Assembly (NCBI GenBank): GCA_964480425.1
Contig: CAYZPY010000013.1
Coordinates: forward strand, 1-31,634
Direction: 5' to 3'
Length of the DNA: 31,634 nucleotides
From: CAYYMD01 sp964480425
GTDB taxonomy: Bacteria > Planctomycetota > Phycisphaerae > SM23-33
Under the pieces are notes generated by a model. It did not search any database and was not told the origin of the DNA. It was given only the letters and a program-made list of their open reading frames with translations. This document shows, piece by piece, positions 1 through 8,916 of this stretch. The stretch's first letter is position 1. Each line of letters starts with the position of its first letter. Position numbers and translations under genes: made by a program.

Positions 1-3000
1 TCGTAGGTGTTGGCGAAGACGATCGACTCGCAGCGCCCCGTGAGGTCCTCTATCGTCAGCCGGGCCATCTTCTTCCCGGCGGACCTGCCCGATTTTGTCA
101 GCATGGGTCTGACCGAAGCGATCGTGCACCCGACGGTTATCCTTCCGGGCGGCGGGTTGTCCTTGATTCTTCCCAGTGCGATTCCCCGCGGCGTGGACAG
201 GGAGGCAAGTTCCCGCCCGTACCGCGCCAGCGGGTGCGCGGTGACGTAGAAGCCCAGGGTCTCCTTCTCGGCCACAAGCAGCTGCGACTCCGACCAGGGC
301 TCTACGTCGGGAAACCTCGCCGCCGCCGGTTCGGCCTGCCCGTCGTCCATGACGTCGAATATGTTCATCTGTCCGCTGCGGAGGTCCTGCTGGTGGGATT
401 GTCCCAGTTGTACGGCCTCGTCGACGGCGGCGGACATGGCGGCCCGATGAGCGCCGAGCGAGTCGAACGCCCCGCACTTGATAAGCGCCTCGATTGCTAT
501 GCGGTTGACGGCATGGAGGTCCACCTGGCGGCAGAAGTGGTACAGGTCGGTGAAGTTTTCGCCCTCCTGCCTGGCGCGGACGATTTCGTCCACTGCCCGG
601 CTGCCGACGCCTTTGACCGCCGCCAGTCCGAATCGAACGACCTGTCCGTCAACGGTGAAGTCCGCCTCGCACGTGTTTATGTCGGGCCTGTCCACCTCGA
701 CTCCCATGCGCTTTGCCTCTGCGAGATACTGCACGACCTTATCGGTATCGCCGCTCTCGAAGGTCAGCAGCGCCGCCATGAACTCCCGCGGATAGTGGAC
801 CTTGAAGAACGCCGTCTGGTAGGCGACCACGGCATAGCGGGTGGAGTGGGCCTTGTTGAATCCGTATCCGGCGAACTTGAGGATCAATTCGAAGAGTCGT
901 TCCGCCTCGTCGTGTTCGATGCCGTTTTCGCGGGCGCCGGCGACGAAGTCGGGTCGCTGCTTCTCGATTACGTGCTCTTTTTTCTTGGATATCGCCTTGA
1001 TGAGGGTAAGCGCGGTGTTCAGGGGCAGTTTGCCCAGGCGGTTCAGCACGAGCATCACCTGCTCCTGGTAGCACATTATTCCGTAGGTTTCGGCGAGGAT
1101 GTCGTCCACCAGGGGGTGGACCGACGGCACCTCCTCCGAGCCGTTCTTGCGAGCGCAATAGGAGGGGATAAGGTCCATGGGTCCGGGGCGGAACATTGCG
1201 TTTGCGGCGATGAGGTCGTTTATGCTGCCCGGCTGCATCCGGAGCAGAACGTTTTTCATCCCGTCGGATTCGAACTGGAACACACCGTCGGTCCGCGCCC
1301 GGCTGAACAGTTCGAACACCTCCGGGTCGTCCAGGGGCAGTTTTTCCGGGTCGATGTCCTTGCCCATTCGTCGGCGGACGAGTTCCCTGGCCCGCTGGAG
1401 TATGGTCAGCGTCCGCAGGCCCAGGAAGTCCATTTTCATCAGTCCTATCTTTTCGCACGTGGGCCCGTCCCACTGCGTGATGAGTTCGTCGCTGTCGGCC
1501 TGGCGATACAGCGGCGCGAGGTCTTCCAGCGGCGTATCAGAGACCACCACTCCTGCGGCGTGCACGCCGGCGTGACGCGCCAGTCCCTCCAGTTCCAGCC
1601 CGTGGTCTATCATTCTGCGGACCTGCGGGTCTGATTCGTGCATCCGTCGCAGGTCCGGTTCGCCCACCAGGGCGCCCTGGAGGGTGACGCCCGGTCCTTC
1701 GGGCACCTTCTTGGCGATGGTGTCCACCTGCGCCAGGGGCATGTCCATTACTCTTCCGACGTCGCGGAGCACGGCCCGGGCCTTGAGCGTGCCGTAGGTG
1801 ATTATCTGCGCGACGTGGCCGTACTTGTCGCGGACGTATTGCAGCACTTCGGACCGCCCCTCCTGGCAGATGTCTACGTCTATGTCGGGGTCTTCTTCGC
1901 GCGCCGGGTCGGTGAATCGCTCGAAGAGCAGACCGTAGCGGACGGGGTCAACGTTCGAGATGCCCAGGCAGTATCCCAGCAGCGTGGCGCATCCGCTGCC
2001 CCGGGCGCCGCACGGGATGCCCCGGTCGCGCGCGAACTTCACGAAATCGCGTACGATCAGGAAGTACGAGCAGTAGTCCTTCTGCTCGATTACCTCCAAC
2101 TCCTTTTTGAGGCGCCGGGTGTATTCTTCCGGAACGTCGTCGCCCAGTTTTTCTTTCAATCCGTCGCGTGCGATTTTGCGCAGGTATTGCTTCGGCGTCG
2201 ATCCGTCGGGCGCGGTGAAGCGCGGCATGTGTTTGGCTGAGAAGTCCAGTTCCACGTCGCACATTTCGGCTATCCGGGCGGTGCCGGAAAGGGCCTGTGG
2301 GAAGTCTTTCAGCGCCTCGGCCATTTCCTCGGGGCTTTTCAGGTACAGTTCGGGCGTGTAGGCCGACTGTACGCCGTCCTCGCTGAGCGTTTTGCCCGTG
2401 GAGATGCACGTGAGCACCTCGTGTGCGTCCTTGGCGCCGCGGTGGAGGAAATGCACGTCGTTCGTGCCCACCAAGCCCACGCCGAGTTCCTCTGCCAACT
2501 CGGCCAGGTGAGGGTTCACCTGCTCCTGCTCGGCGATACCCTGAGACTGGACCTCGATAAAGAACCGCTCCGGGCCGAAAATTTCCAGGTACTGTCCGGC
2601 GATCTTGCGGGCCTTGTCGGTGTTGCCGGCCAGCAGGGCCGAGGGCACCTCGCCCTTGAGGCACGCGGTGGTGCATATCAGCCCTTCGTTGAACTTGGAT
2701 AAAAGTTCCCTGTCTATCCGCGGGCGGTAGTAGAAGCCCTCCAGGTATGCGCGGGAGGAGAGTTTCATCAGGTTCCCCCAGCCGACCTCGTTCATCGCCA
2801 GCAGCAGCAGGTGGTAGGCGGCGGTCTGGATGTTGCCCATGGAGCGGTCGCGGCGGGTGGTGGGCGATATGTACGCCTCCATGCCGAGGATGGGCTTTAC
2901 GCCCGCTTTTTTTGCGGCGGTGTAGAAGTCTATCGCGCCGAACAGGTTTCCGTGGTCCGTCAGCGCCAGGGCGCCGCAGCCGAACTCGCGGGTCTTGGCG

Positions 3001-3077
3001 ACCATGTCCTCGATGCGGATCGCCCCGTCCAGCAGCGAATAATGCGAATGTACGTGTAAATGAACGAAATCACTCAT
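1..3077 (-). CDS. dnaE: DNA polymerase III alpha subunit (DnaE), 3' end outside window
   Basis: Replicative C-family DNA polymerase, the catalytic subunit of the Pol III core. About 1025 residues are visible and the C-terminus runs off the left edge. The N-terminus is an intact PHP domain opening with HLHVHSHYSLLDG near residue 6. The catalytic carboxylates are visible: PDIDVD at about 397-402 (D398, D400) and KMDFLG with D550, matching the spacing of the E. coli triad (D401, D403, D555). The last visible residues are the start of the OB-fold region. The ATG at 3077 begins exactly at the conserved PHP start. It follows the tlyA-like gene by about 170 bases on the same strand. Standard DnaE1-type length and layout; nothing odd seen apart from the edge truncation. 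Confidence 0.97.
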   Translation of the reverse strand, partial: MSDFVHLHVHSHYSLLDGAIRIEDMVAKTREFGCGALALTDHGNLFGAIDFYTAAKKAGVKPILGMEAYISPTTRRDRSMGNIQTAAYHLLLLAMNEVGWGNLMKLSSRAYLEGFYYRPRIDRELLSKFNEGLICTTACLKGEVPSALLAGNTDKARKIAGQYLEIFGPERFFIEVQSQGIAEQEQVNPHLAELAEELGVGLVGTNDVHFLHRGAKDAHEVLTCISTGKTLSEDGVQSAYTPELYLKSPEEMAEALKDFPQALSGTARIAEMCDVELDFSAKHMPRFTAPDGSTPKQYLRKIARDGLKEKLGDDVPEEYTRRLKKELEVIEQKDYCSYFLIVRDFVKFARDRGIPCGARGSGCATLLGYCLGISNVDPVRYGLLFERFTDPAREEDPDIDVDICQEGRSEVLQYVRDKYGHVAQIITYGTLKARAVLRDVGRVMDMPLAQVDTIAKKVPEGPGVTLQGALVGEPDLRRMHESDPQVRRMIDHGLELEGLARHAGVHAAGVVVSDTPLEDLAPLYRQADSDELITQWDGPTCEKIGLMKMDFLGLRTLTILQRARELVRRRMGKDIDPEKLPLDDPEVFELFSRARTDGVFQFESDGMKNVLLRMQPGSINDLIAANAMFRPGPMDLIPSYCARKNGSEEVPSVHPLVDDILAETYGIMCYQEQVMLVLNRLGKLPLNTALTLIKAISKKKEHVIEKQRPDFVAGARENGIEHDEAERLFELILKFAGYGFNKAHSTRYAVVAYQTAFFKVHYPREFMAALLTFESGDTDKVVQYLAEAKRMGVEVDRPDINTCEADFTVDGQVVRFGLAAVKGVGSRAVDEIVRARQEGENFTDLYHFCRQVDLHAVNRIAIEALIKCGAFDSLGAHRAAMSAAVDEAVQLGQSHQQDLRSGQMNIFDVMDDGQAEPAAARFPDVEPWSESQLLVAEKETLGFYVTAHPLARYGRELASLSTPRGIALGRIKDNPPPGRITVGCTIASVRPMLTKSGRSAGKKMARLTIEDLTGRCESIVFANTY

Positions 3078-3118
3078 AGCCGGCCGTCAGTATTTTGCAG
3101 GCCCGCCCCACGGAGCAG

Positions 3119-3280
3119 GCAGGGATACGCGGGATTTATGGGATATAGGATATATCAAAAAACGGCCTGCTTTGAAGCCCTTTATCGAAAACCGACAAAA
3201 TATTTTCCGCCGGCGCCGAAAAACCGTGCTCTGTAACTGGATCAATTATTTTTTATCCCGCGTATCTTGTGCATCCCTGC
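3119..3280. repeat. Interrupted inverted repeat at the 3' end of the tlyA-like gene
   Basis: The left arm has GCAGGGAT (3119-3126) and ATACGCGGGAT (3125-3135). The right arm has ATCCCGCGTAT (3255-3265) and ATCCCTGC (3273-3280). The two pairs are exact complements, with a 7-base insertion in the right arm. The right arm lies inside the last codons of the tlyA-like gene, so its tail (…SRDAQDTRDKK) is encoded by the repeat. The loop region is AT-rich. It may be a dispersed repeat or an mRNA 3' structure between tlyA and dnaE. Confidence 0.5.
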
Positions 3281-3851
3281 TGTTGTTTATAAGGATGAGG
3301 AATTCGGCGTTTCCGCCTTTGCCGAGCAGGGGGGACCGGATGGTTTTGATTACGGCGTGTCCGGAGCGAGCGAGGTTTTCGCAGACTTCGCGGCGGATTT
3401 GTTGCGATTCGCCCAATTCCAGGCGTGCGGGCGGCTTGTGGCCGTGGAGTTTCTCGTATTCGTAATGGGGCTTGAGCAGCGAGATTATTTTCGCCCTGTC
3501 TTTGCACCATCGCGCAGCGGCGGGGATTGCGAACGCCTGGGTGGTCCAGGCCATGTCTATCACGACCAGGTCAACCGCCTCGGGCGCCTCTGCGTGCAGT
3601 GCATTTGTCCGCTCCATGACTACCACTCGCGGGTCTTTCCGCAGTTTCCACGCCAGTTCGCCGTAGCCGGTGTCCACGGCGTAGACTCTGGCCGCCCCGC
3701 GCGACAGCAGGCAATCGGTGAACCCGCCGACGTTGGCGCCGAAGTCTGCGCAGACGCATCCCGCCACCTCCAGGGCGAATGCGTCCAGGGCGGCGGCAAG
3801 TTTCTCGCCCCCGCGCGAAACGTAGTTCCGCATATCATTCACGACGTGCAT
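3246..3851 (-). CDS. TlyA/FtsJ-like rRNA ribose methyltransferase lacking the S4 domain
   Basis: SAM-dependent 2'-O-methyltransferase of the TlyA (hemolysin A) family, which methylates rRNA. The hallmark YVSRGGEKL is at about residues 10-18. It is followed by the Rossmann SAM loop DFGANVGGFTDCLL at about 37-50, then AVDTGYGELAWKLR and a VIDMAW segment. Known TlyA proteins are about 240-270 residues with an N-terminal S4 RNA-binding domain. This one has only about 10 residues before the SRGG motif, so S4 is absent. Start: ATG at 3851, with an alternative ATG at 3833 right before RNYVSRGG; no convincing ribosome-binding site favours either. The C-terminal tail falls in an inverted repeat and is probably not conserved. 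It lies in the same-strand run with the glycosidase and dnaE. Confidence 0.8.
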   Translation of the reverse strand: MHVVNDMRNYVSRGGEKLAAALDAFALEVAGCVCADFGANVGGFTDCLLSRGAARVYAVDTGYGELAWKLRKDPRVVVMERTNALHAEAPEAVDLVVIDMAWTTQAFAIPAAARWCKDRAKIISLLKPHYEYEKLHGHKPPARLELGESQQIRREVCENLARSGHAVIKTIRSPLLGKGGNAEFLILINNSRDAQDTRDKK

Positions 3852-3897
3852 TATAGCGTTTTTTTATGGGGATTCATTTCCGTGCCGTCGCTGCGTA

Positions 3898-5139
3898 TCA
3901 GGAGATGGGCGGCAGGGGCGAGGTGTCCGCCGTCGGCGCCGGCTGGGCCGGGGAAGGTTCCTGTCTTCGGTGCTTTCTTATCTCGTCGAAGAACGGCGTG
4001 TCGCCTCGCTCCACGCAGGCGGCGGCGTAGAGGTACATCGCCGCCGACCAGCTCTGCCAGTCGTGCCCGCACGGGCTGCCGTCCTGTGCGCGGAGATATT
4101 CGTTAAAACCGAATGCGAGTTCGGGATTTTTTGCGCGGCGCACGAGTTCCGTAAGAATTCTTAACTTTCGCCGCGCAAGACGGGTTTTGCCCGCGGCCAC
4201 AAGAGCGGCGATGTAAAATCCGCAAACGAAAGGCCAGACCCCACCGTTGTGGTACATTCCGGGCTGATTGTGCTGTTGGTAGCGTGACGACCATTCGGGG
4301 TTGTTCGGCTGGACATACGGGAAGAAATTCGGTGGCAGGTCCGCTTTCAGGTCACCTCGCGCCCTGAGGGCGTCGCATTCCTGTTCCGTCCAGGAGATGA
4401 TGTCCTGTGCCCTCGATTGCGTCGCGATTCCGGTAAGGATGGCCAGACTGTTTCCCAGCAGGTCGAACCGTTCGCTGCTGAATAACTTGTATGACCATAG
4501 GGCATAGTAGGGCTTGTGGCGGACGGTGAGTCCTTCGTGCACGTGCCGGTGCTTGAAGTTTGCGGTTATGGTGAACCGGTGCATCAGCCGGACCAGTTCG
4601 TCGGCCCTGTCGTGCAATTCGAACAGACGAAGATACGCATACACGATTGTGTTTACGTACAGTCCGAATCCCAGGACCCATTGCTCATCGCGCCAGTCCG
4701 TGGTGGGCATCTGTGCGACCATTATCGTATCTGAGGGGCTCTGGTATTCCATCCAGGTCAGTGCCTTTTCGGCGGCCTGTTTGAGGAAGTCCTCCTCGCC
4801 GCAGACGCGCCGGTACATCGCCAGTATCATCAGGAACAGCGGAGTCGTGTCGCAGGCGCCGCGGTCCCGCGGGTCGTGGACCAGTGAGGGAATGTGTCCG
4901 CGGGGGCTCTGGTTCTTCGCCAGGTTTTCCAGCACCCGGCGCAGGGACAGCATCAGTTTGACGTCGCCCGACGACATCGCGCCCAGCCCGCAGATGAGCA
5001 GGTCGCGTGTGTATGGCTCGGGGTAGCCCCATTGAGCCGCTCGCGGCAGATGCCGGTACGGCCCGTGCCTGTTGCTCAGCAGCACCCCAAGGGCCGCTTG
5101 TTTGGCGTCGGCGATCGGTTTATTGTCGTACTCGAACAT
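3898..5139 (-). CDS. (alpha/alpha)6-barrel glycosidase, amylo-1,6-glucosidase-like
   Basis: Predicted cytoplasmic glycoside hydrolase of 413 residues. Visible blocks are PEPYTRDLLICGLG at about 41-53, CDTTPLFLMIL at 96-106, MYHNGGVWPF at 295-304 and HDWQSWSAAMYLYA at 359-372. These resemble the catalytic (alpha/alpha)6 region of glycogen debranching enzymes (GDE_C) and GH63/GH100-type enzymes; the exact family and substrate are not certain. The ATG at 5139 is chosen over a longer frame reaching 5262 because the upstream glycosyltransferase stops at 5141, giving one base between stop and start. The pair is therefore probably translationally coupled, and the glycosidase may cleave or trim the product of that glycosyltransferase. 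The C-terminal 20 residues are Pro/Thr-rich and likely disordered. Confidence 0.75.
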   Translation of the reverse strand: MFEYDNKPIADAKQAALGVLLSNRHGPYRHLPRAAQWGYPEPYTRDLLICGLGAMSSGDVKLMLSLRRVLENLAKNQSPRGHIPSLVHDPRDRGACDTTPLFLMILAMYRRVCGEEDFLKQAAEKALTWMEYQSPSDTIMVAQMPTTDWRDEQWVLGFGLYVNTIVYAYLRLFELHDRADELVRLMHRFTITANFKHRHVHEGLTVRHKPYYALWSYKLFSSERFDLLGNSLAILTGIATQSRAQDIISWTEQECDALRARGDLKADLPPNFFPYVQPNNPEWSSRYQQHNQPGMYHNGGVWPFVCGFYIAALVAAGKTRLARRKLRILTELVRRAKNPELAFGFNEYLRAQDGSPCGHDWQSWSAAMYLYAAACVERGDTPFFDEIRKHRRQEPSPAQPAPTADTSPLPPIS

Positions 5140-5140
5140 T

Positions 5141-6283
5141 TCACGAGATTCCCAGTTTTTGCGTGACGATGTCCGCGAACTTCCGCGCCACCACGCGATA
5201 GTCGAATCTTTCCGCGACGCGCTTGCGTCCCGCCTGTCCCATGCTTCGTCGCAGTTTTTCATTCGTCATCAGTTGCATCAGGTAATCGGCTATGTCGTGC
5301 ACGCTGGCGCGGAAGTCCACTGTTCGGGGCCGCTTGAACACTACGCGGTGTCCTTCCTCGTAGCCTTCATCCACGCCCAGCATGGTCTCGCGAGCGCGGA
5401 TTTCCTGAGCCACCCCGGCAAGCAATGCGGTCTTCTTGTGCACCATGGTGTCCAGCATTCCCATGGCCTTGATTCCGATTACGGGTTTTCCGCAGGCGTT
5501 GGCCTCGACCTGGATCATTCCAAAGCCCTCCAGGCGCGAGGGTGCGGCGTAGATGTCGCAGGCGGCCATCAGGTGCGGCATGAAGTTTCGACTGATGCGG
5601 CTGGTGGTGTACACTACGTTCTTGTCTATTCCCAGGTGGAGCGCCAGTTGCAGGTCGTGCAGGTTCTGCTGTTCGGTCCGCGGCTGGGGCCAGACCTTGC
5701 AGACGTATTTCCAGTCCGGCGCCCTGGTATCGATCATCGCCAGCGCTTCCATTACTTCCTGTGCGCCCTTGGATGCGGCGTCGCCGCCTATCGTCAGGAT
5801 CATAATCTGGTCGTCCGCCACGCCCAGCGATTCGCGGATCGCCCTGATTTTCGGGTCGTCGCGGTCGCGGGGGCAGAACGCTTCGGTGTCGCAACCCACG
5901 GGAAGGACTTCGAACTTGGATACATCAATTCCGTCGCGATCGTAAATGTCCCTGACCCACCGGCTCGTCACCAGAACCAGCGGAAGAGAATTTATTACTT
6001 CCTGGTAATTGGCGACATATCCGTCGGCCACCAGCCACGGTATGGGTTGTATGCCGTACCTCTGCGGGTGCAATATGAGATGGGGCGTGTGCCCCCAGTA
6101 TCCCACACCCACCACGACGTCCGGCTCGAACCAGCGGTAATACCATTCTTTCTCCTGCGGCGATTCGAAGTGCGCCGGGTGGGCGTCTACACCGATTTCC
6201 TTCAGGCCGCGATACAGCAGGTCGCCCTGCGTGGCAAGGCCGGCCGGCGTCGGCGGGTAGTCGTAAATCACCAGGACTTTCAT
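5141..6283 (-). CDS. GT4-family glycosyltransferase
   Basis: GT-B fold retaining glycosyltransferase of 380 residues. The N-terminal Rossmann domain begins MKVLVIYDYPPTPAG. The C-terminal nucleotide-sugar domain has IGGDAASKGAQEV at about 165-177 and the E-x7-E motif EGFGMIQVE at 252-260, followed by ANACGKPVIG, which is typical of GT4 (Glycos_transf_1). No signal peptide or membrane segment is seen, so it should be cytoplasmic. Acceptor and donor cannot be read from sequence. It lies 30 bases downstream of the PIG-L deacetylase gene and one base upstream of the glycosidase, an operon-like arrangement suggesting a small glycoside or glucan pathway. Confidence 0.88.
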   Translation of the reverse strand: MKVLVIYDYPPTPAGLATQGDLLYRGLKEIGVDAHPAHFESPQEKEWYYRWFEPDVVVGVGYWGHTPHLILHPQRYGIQPIPWLVADGYVANYQEVINSLPLVLVTSRWVRDIYDRDGIDVSKFEVLPVGCDTEAFCPRDRDDPKIRAIRESLGVADDQIMILTIGGDAASKGAQEVMEALAMIDTRAPDWKYVCKVWPQPRTEQQNLHDLQLALHLGIDKNVVYTTSRISRNFMPHLMAACDIYAAPSRLEGFGMIQVEANACGKPVIGIKAMGMLDTMVHKKTALLAGVAQEIRARETMLGVDEGYEEGHRVVFKRPRTVDFRASVHDIADYLMQLMTNEKLRRSMGQAGRKRVAERFDYRVVARKFADIVTQKLGIS

Positions 6284-6313
6284 GTTAGTTGTCCTTTTGC
6301 ACGATCCACCGGA

Positions 6314-6937
6314 CTACGGATTTGACGGACCGATGTGCCGATCGAATCCTTCGGGCGACGTGCACGCCCTGACCTCAAAAGAATCGCGCCCGTATCCGTA
6401 CATCTTGTGAATGATTCTCTTTTTCTCGCGGTGTTGCTCTTCGCTGAGCGGCAGTTTAACATCCGCGTCCTCGGCAGCGGCGCAGCGCCCGCTATCGGAG
6501 CCGCAGACGTACGAAAAAGTCCACAGCCGGCGGCAGCGCAGTTCGCCCTCGCCGGCGAGGCGAAGCACCTGTCGGTGGATTTGGCGGTGCCGCTGGTGGA
6601 CGTATTCGCCATTGGCCCCGTGCGTGAGGCACATGTCCCAGACCTTCCCACCGAGGTGCTTTGTAATCCGCCCGCCTATGTCTTTGGCCGGGTCTATCGC
6701 ACTTAGCGGATTGCTGTCGTCCACATCGCAGATAATACCTTCGGCCCCGATGTGTCTGCAGACACGATCGAACTTGTCTCTGCGGTCCCGGTCATTTGCC
6801 CTGCACAGACTCATGACTGTCCACTCCCATGCCGGATTTTGGAGTATCAACCCGCCGCACCAGATAACCTCGTCGTCTGGGTGGGCTACGATTACTGCCG
6901 CGCATCCGGCGTCGTCGTGTTCGATGGGAACGTTCAC
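6314..6937 (-). CDS. PIG-L (LmbE) family deacetylase
   Basis: Zinc-dependent N-deacetylase family acting on GlcNAc-containing small molecules or lipids. The diagnostic AHPDDEVIWCGG lies at about residues 18-29 (the HPDD block supplies metal ligands). A second histidine motif, HGANGEYVHQRHRQIH, lies at about 110-125. Its 207 residues fit the family. The start is GTG at 6937, placed about 9 bases below a good -10 box, so the message may be nearly leaderless. It is first in the run with GT4 and the glycosidase. PIG-L enzymes often sit next to GT4 transferases (as in mycothiol or bacillithiol synthesis), but nothing else here identifies those pathways. Confidence 0.88.
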   Translation of the reverse strand: MNVPIEHDDAGCAAVIVAHPDDEVIWCGGLILQNPAWEWTVMSLCRANDRDRRDKFDRVCRHIGAEGIICDVDDSNPLSAIDPAKDIGGRITKHLGGKVWDMCLTHGANGEYVHQRHRQIHRQVLRLAGEGELRCRRLWTFSYVCGSDSGRCAAAEDADVKLPLSEEQHREKKRIIHKMYGYGRDSFEVRACTSPEGFDRHIGPSNP

Positions 6938-6946
6938 TACTTATAT

Positions 6947-6974
6947 TTTATACGCGCTGTTTCTGGGACGACAA
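6947..6974 (-). promoter_or_regulatory. Promoter for the PIG-L/GT4/glycosidase run
   Basis: On the minus strand, TTGTCG (6974-6969) and TATAAA (6952-6947) are separated by 16 bases. The GTG start at 6937 follows the -10 by 9 bases, so the transcript would have almost no leader. Read by eye only. Confidence 0.45.
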
Positions 6975-7043
6975 ATACTATAAGTTGGGATTTCAGAATT
7001 AATTGTACGGCCGGACGGGTTTTGACGCGTGCTCCGACCGTAG

Positions 7044-7074
7044 AGAAAATAAGGCCCGTCTGCGGGGACGGTAC
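7044..7074 (-). terminator. Possible rpsT terminator
   Basis: About 30 bases past the rpsT stop, the minus strand has CCGTC, a 6-base loop and GACGG (7071-7056). The T-rich stretch CTTATTTTCTC follows (to about 7044). The stem is short but GC-only at its base. Confidence 0.35.
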
Positions 7075-7099
7075 ATGGTGTGCCAGTAGATGAAGGCGC

Positions 7100-7369
7100 T
7101 TATTGAGATTTCATCTGCGAAAGTTTTTTTGTCAGGCGTGCCTTTTTGCGTGCGGCGGCGTTTTTGTGAATGGTGCCCTTTTGGGCCACCTCGTCCAGTT
7201 GCCTGTAGCACTGGCGGAGATGTTGAGAGGCCTTTTCTGCGTCGCCGGCGGCGACGGCGTCGTTAAACTCGCGTACTGCCTGCCTTACGGATTTTTTTCT
7301 GCCGCGGTTTCGCGATCGCCTCTTGATGTTCTGTCTTAATCGTTTTTTGGCGGATAAGGATTGTGGCAT
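7100..7369 (-). CDS. rpsT: 30S ribosomal protein S20
   Basis: Small-subunit primary binding protein for 16S rRNA. It has 89 residues and is strongly basic. Family features are visible: an SAKKRLRQNIKRR start, the central alpha-helical stretch, and the C-terminal KGTIHKNAAARKKARLTKKL block that is the S20 signature. The ATG at 7369 has a GGAG ribosome-binding site about 8 bases upstream. It lies 40 bases after the TPR gene on the same strand, so it may be co-transcribed or have its own promoter in that gap. Confidence 0.97.
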   Translation of the reverse strand: MPQSLSAKKRLRQNIKRRSRNRGRKKSVRQAVREFNDAVAAGDAEKASQHLRQCYRQLDEVAQKGTIHKNAAARKKARLTKKLSQMKSQ

Positions 7370-7408
7370 AGTTCGCTCCGTTGTGGTTGTTCAAAGCGGC
7401 GGGTCTTT

Positions 7409-8815
7409 TTAACCTTCTGCGCCCTTCTGGGCAAGTATTTTTCTGATGTTCTCCAGGCGCTGGCGCACGTCGCGGAAGGTGTAATCCACCTGTGCGACGT
7501 CGGAGAATTCCTCCTGCGCCTCGGCAAGCTTGCCCTGCTTCTCGAGGATGTCGCCGAGGTTGTATCGCACTTCCTTGGTGCGCTGTTCGGACATTTCGGT
7601 TTCAAGCGCCCTGCGGTAGGTTTCCTCCGCCTCTGGCAGGAGTCCCTTTTTGTGGAACGCCTGTCCGAGGTAGTTCATCGCCAGGATGTGCCTTCGCGGG
7701 TCGCGCTGCGCCTGCTGAAGCGATGCGATGGCGTCGTCGTATTGTCCGGCAAGGAACTGGCGTTTTCCCAGTTCGTACTTGACGGCGAGGTCCGTGGGAT
7801 AGTTGTGAACGCGTTCGGCGTATTCCTTCAGTTCGAATTCGAGCTGCTTTCTGGCGTGTTCGACGGCGGCCTGCTTGTCGCCGGCCTGGACGAGTTTTCG
7901 ATACTTCCGGGTCATCTGGCGGATTTTTATGTCGCCAATGCGCATCTTGAACTGGTACGCGCCGGTGTCTTTGTAGGCCTTGTTGAGCACGTCGATGGCC
8001 TCGTTTTCGTATGATTCGTCCTCGAATTTAAGAAGCGCATCGACGTAGGCGTTGATCTTGCCCGCAACGTTGGGCGATTCGAGATATTCTTTTTTTGCCC
8101 GCTGGACCTGGGATTTGAGATACCCCTCGTCCTGGACCATGGCGTCTTTCTGGACGAGTTCCTTTTGCTTGTCGAGGTCTTTTACGGACCTAGTGAAATC
8201 GCCTTCCTGGTCGTACTTTCCCTGCTTGATGGTGAACTGGGCGGACAATGAGTGGAGGCGTTCGCCCAACTGGGGGTCGTTGGGGGAGACCTGCTTGGCC
8301 ATTTCGCACGCCGCCACTGCGGGCGCGTAGTCCTGAATCTGCTCGTATGCGTCTGTCAGGAGCATCAGCGTGCGCTTGTCGGGTTTCTTGGCCTGTCGCT
8401 GGGCCTCCAGGAGGATGTCGCAAATCCACTTCATCACGTCGTGGAGGTCCAAGGCCTTGGCCGCCTTGAGGAACTGTACCATGTAACTGACCGAACCGGG
8501 CTCCTTCGACAGCAGGAACGACGCCTTTGCGAGATTTTCCCTGGGGTCTTTTCCGGGACGGTACTTGATCTGCACGCCGATTCCCGGACCCTTTCCGCCT
8601 TGCGCCTTTCGGCGCAGCGCCACTTCCCGCAGGGGTTTGTATCCGCGGTCGAGGTTTTCCGGCTCGCGCCTGATGCCTTCGATGTACATCTCGATGGCAA
8701 AGTCCCAGTTTCCTGTTTCGGCGACTTCGTCTGCGCGGTCGAAAAACGCCTTTCCCTTTCCGCTGGTGGGGGATTGTTCGGCCTGTGATTGAGTCATTTT
8801 GTCGTCCGTGTCCAT
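7409..8815 (-). CDS. TPR-repeat protein of unknown function
   Basis: Soluble, helix-rich 468-residue protein with no signal peptide. TPR-like units are visible near residues 26-55 (GNWDFAIEMYIEGIRREP) and 160-195. A clear C-terminal array at about 345-440 includes GQYDDAIASLQQAQRDP, AMNYLGQAFHKKGLLPEAEETYRRAL and YNLGDILEKQGKLAEAQEEF. The charged middle (about 200-330) is probably coiled coil. It is likely a protein-interaction scaffold; no enzymatic motif was found. Start ATG at 8815 (alternative ATG 8797). It diverges from glmM and is followed on the same strand by rpsT. Confidence 0.85.
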   Translation of the reverse strand: MDTDDKMTQSQAEQSPTSGKGKAFFDRADEVAETGNWDFAIEMYIEGIRREPENLDRGYKPLREVALRRKAQGGKGPGIGVQIKYRPGKDPRENLAKASFLLSKEPGSVSYMVQFLKAAKALDLHDVMKWICDILLEAQRQAKKPDKRTLMLLTDAYEQIQDYAPAVAACEMAKQVSPNDPQLGERLHSLSAQFTIKQGKYDQEGDFTRSVKDLDKQKELVQKDAMVQDEGYLKSQVQRAKKEYLESPNVAGKINAYVDALLKFEDESYENEAIDVLNKAYKDTGAYQFKMRIGDIKIRQMTRKYRKLVQAGDKQAAVEHARKQLEFELKEYAERVHNYPTDLAVKYELGKRQFLAGQYDDAIASLQQAQRDPRRHILAMNYLGQAFHKKGLLPEAEETYRRALETEMSEQRTKEVRYNLGDILEKQGKLAEAQEEFSDVAQVDYTFRDVRQRLENIRKILAQKGAEG

Positions 8816-8916
8816 TACCGGTACTTTATCGTATGTTGCGGCGATTTACAAGCGCCTAACTTCCGGGGAAATACTCATGCGATGACATACCGATAGGCAT
8901 TTTATACACCTCGGCC

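Noticed and set aside
234..1634. Long plus-strand frame of 466 codons
   Set aside because: It is the antisense of dnaE, whose catalytic motifs are intact on the minus strand. GC-rich codon bias keeps the shadow frame open.
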